From Cetobacterium sp. 8H (GTDB lineage: Bacteria > Fusobacteriota > Fusobacteriia > Fusobacteriales > Fusobacteriaceae), in NCBI RefSeq assembly GCF_014250675.1, contig NZ_JACHTG010000002.1:62001-126000 (forward strand): DNA of 64,000 nt, written 5' to 3'. A program made the translations under genes and the position numbers. The notes below the pieces were generated by a model. That model searched no databases. It was not told where the DNA came from and worked only from the letters and a program-made list of their open reading frames with translations. Positions 63,249 to 64,000 of this stretch are shown here, in pieces (position 1 is the stretch's first letter; every line of letters starts with the position of its first letter).

Positions 63249-64000
63249 ATGGAGAATGTAAAAGAAACCTCTTCTATTTTAAATGAAAATAGTTCAAATA
63301 AATGGATAGGTTGGTTGGTAGCTTTTATGGTTGGAGTATCACTTTTTTATTTTGAAATTTATAAGGTTTGGTTAGGAGAAAGAACTTTAACAACTCAATC
63401 AGCTTTTTTATTAATGTTAATATGCTTAATAATAGGTGAAGTAATTTCAACTAAAACAAAAGCTTTTGTACCCTCTATGTTTGTAAGCGCGGTATTATTT
63501 GTGATAGGATTTTGGACCTTTTTTCCACAAAATATTTTACAAATAGGTGGGGTAGCACCAAATTTACCAACATTTTTAGTAATGATGATGGTTGTTCATT
63601 TAGGAACAATGCTAAATATTCAAGAATTAATTAACCAATGGAAAACAGTTCTTGTTACTTTAGCAGGAATGTTAGGAATTTTAGTAGTTATTTTAACTTT
63701 GGGAAGTTTAATTTTGGGAAAAGAAACGGCAGCAATTGCAGCTCCACCGTTAACTGGAGGATTTGTTGCTGCACTTATGATGCAAGGAGCAGCTGGACAA
63801 AATCAACATTTATTTATTTTAGCAATGGCTGTATATGTATTACAAGGATTTGTAGGATATCCATTGACTAGTTTATGCTTAAAAATAGAAGGGAAAAATT
63901 TAATAAAAAAATATAGAGCTGGAGAATTAAAACTAGAACAAGAACCAAATGTAAAAACAGAAAAAAATAAATCAACAAAGACATATAAATGGGATTTGTT
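63249..64000 (+). CDS. Multi-pass membrane protein, probable permease (3' end outside window)
   Basis: ATG at 63249 after AAAGGAGAAATA; at least 250 codons are open to the end. Six or more hydrophobic helices are seen (WIGWLVAFMVGVSLFYF, AFLLMLICLIIGEVI, FVSAVLFVIGFW, LPTFLVMMMVVHLGTML, VLVTLAGMLGILVVILTL, LFILAMAVYVLQGFVGY) followed by a basic cytoplasmic segment. A glycine-rich loop APPLTGGFVAALMMQGAAGQ is characteristic of carriers. Third gene of the cysteine operon, so it may import cysteine, ATC or another sulfur compound. I do not recognise its family with certainty. Confidence 0.7.
   Translation, partial: MENVKETSSILNENSSNKWIGWLVAFMVGVSLFYFEIYKVWLGERTLTTQSAFLLMLICLIIGEVISTKTKAFVPSMFVSAVLFVIGFWTFFPQNILQIGGVAPNLPTFLVMMMVVHLGTMLNIQELINQWKTVLVTLAGMLGILVVILTLGSLILGKETAAIAAPPLTGGFVAALMMQGAAGQNQHLFILAMAVYVLQGFVGYPLTSLCLKIEGKNLIKKYRAGELKLEQEPNVKTEKNKSTKTYKWDL

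Noticed and set aside
63638-63871. 77-codon frame in the last kilobase
   Set aside because: It lies out of frame within the membrane protein gene that runs from 63249 to the window end with a good ribosome site and a convincing transmembrane pattern.

Overview
The window is very AT-rich with dense, short-spaced operons and strong GGAGG-type ribosome sites. The gene content is that of a strict anaerobe with butyrate-type metabolism, TRAP and NhaC sodium-linked transport, and sulfur amino acid breakdown. I read this as a member of the Fusobacteriota (Ilyobacter, Cetobacterium or Fusobacterium-like); that is inference from gene content and composition, not from a marker gene. A replication initiator, five iterons and a ParA/partner pair at 53.8-57.4 kb make it likely that the window belongs to a large plasmid or chromid, or to a chromosome carrying an integrated one. 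Both window ends cut through genes.

Layout. 0-4.7 kb: a three-gene cassette of unknown role (an SF2 helicase with an in-frame TGA, a protein whose C-terminal half looks like an Argonaute MID-PIWI module, and a coiled-coil protein). 4.8-16.8 kb: a short-chain hydroxy-fatty-acid locus. One strand carries thiolase, SDR reductase, MaoC hydratase, acyl-CoA dehydrogenase and EtfBA, a TetR-like regulator with two DNA-binding domains, and a CoA-transferase. The opposite strand carries a GntP-type permease, an MFS carrier and an esterase. The motif GAA-N4-TTCTC lies in front of all four transcription units. 16.8-21.2 kb: a group II intron remnant behind a terminator, yibE/F, phoA and a tiny lipoprotein. 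21.2-27.4 kb: D-cysteine desulfhydrase with a TauE/SafE exporter, an unknown enzyme-like protein and an NhaC antiporter, next to a divergent BglG-type regulator. 27.4-33.2 kb: an AAA/DUF234 ATPase, then a graveyard (decayed VWA-kinase-PP2C triad, decayed AAA/nuclease gene, decayed transposase) around one intact macro-like/DUF4145-like gene.

33.2-43.5 kb: a type III CRISPR effector operon of III-D flavour: csx20, HD-less cas10 with intact GGDD, a double-RAMP csx10-like gene, a small subunit, two Csm3-like RAMPs, a small unknown gene, a large RAMP with an N-terminal OB-like extension, a broken cas6 and a putative CARF effector. There is no array and no adaptation gene. 43.8-53.7 kb: an uptake and catabolic operon for an unidentified (probably four-carbon hydroxy) acid: GntR regulator, Fe-alcohol dehydrogenase, PdxA2, TAXI-TRAP transporter, flavoprotein, DapA-like aldolase and DUF1537 kinase.

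53.8-58.2 kb: plasmid replication and partition region with iterons and a striking 29-bp palindrome. 58.4-64 kb: a self-contained sigma-54 unit: a compact rpoN, an enhancer-binding activator with a cysteine cluster, a candidate -24/-12 promoter, and the operon it would drive (ATC hydrolase, L-cysteine desulfidase, a membrane permease running off the end). No rRNA or tRNA gene was recognised.
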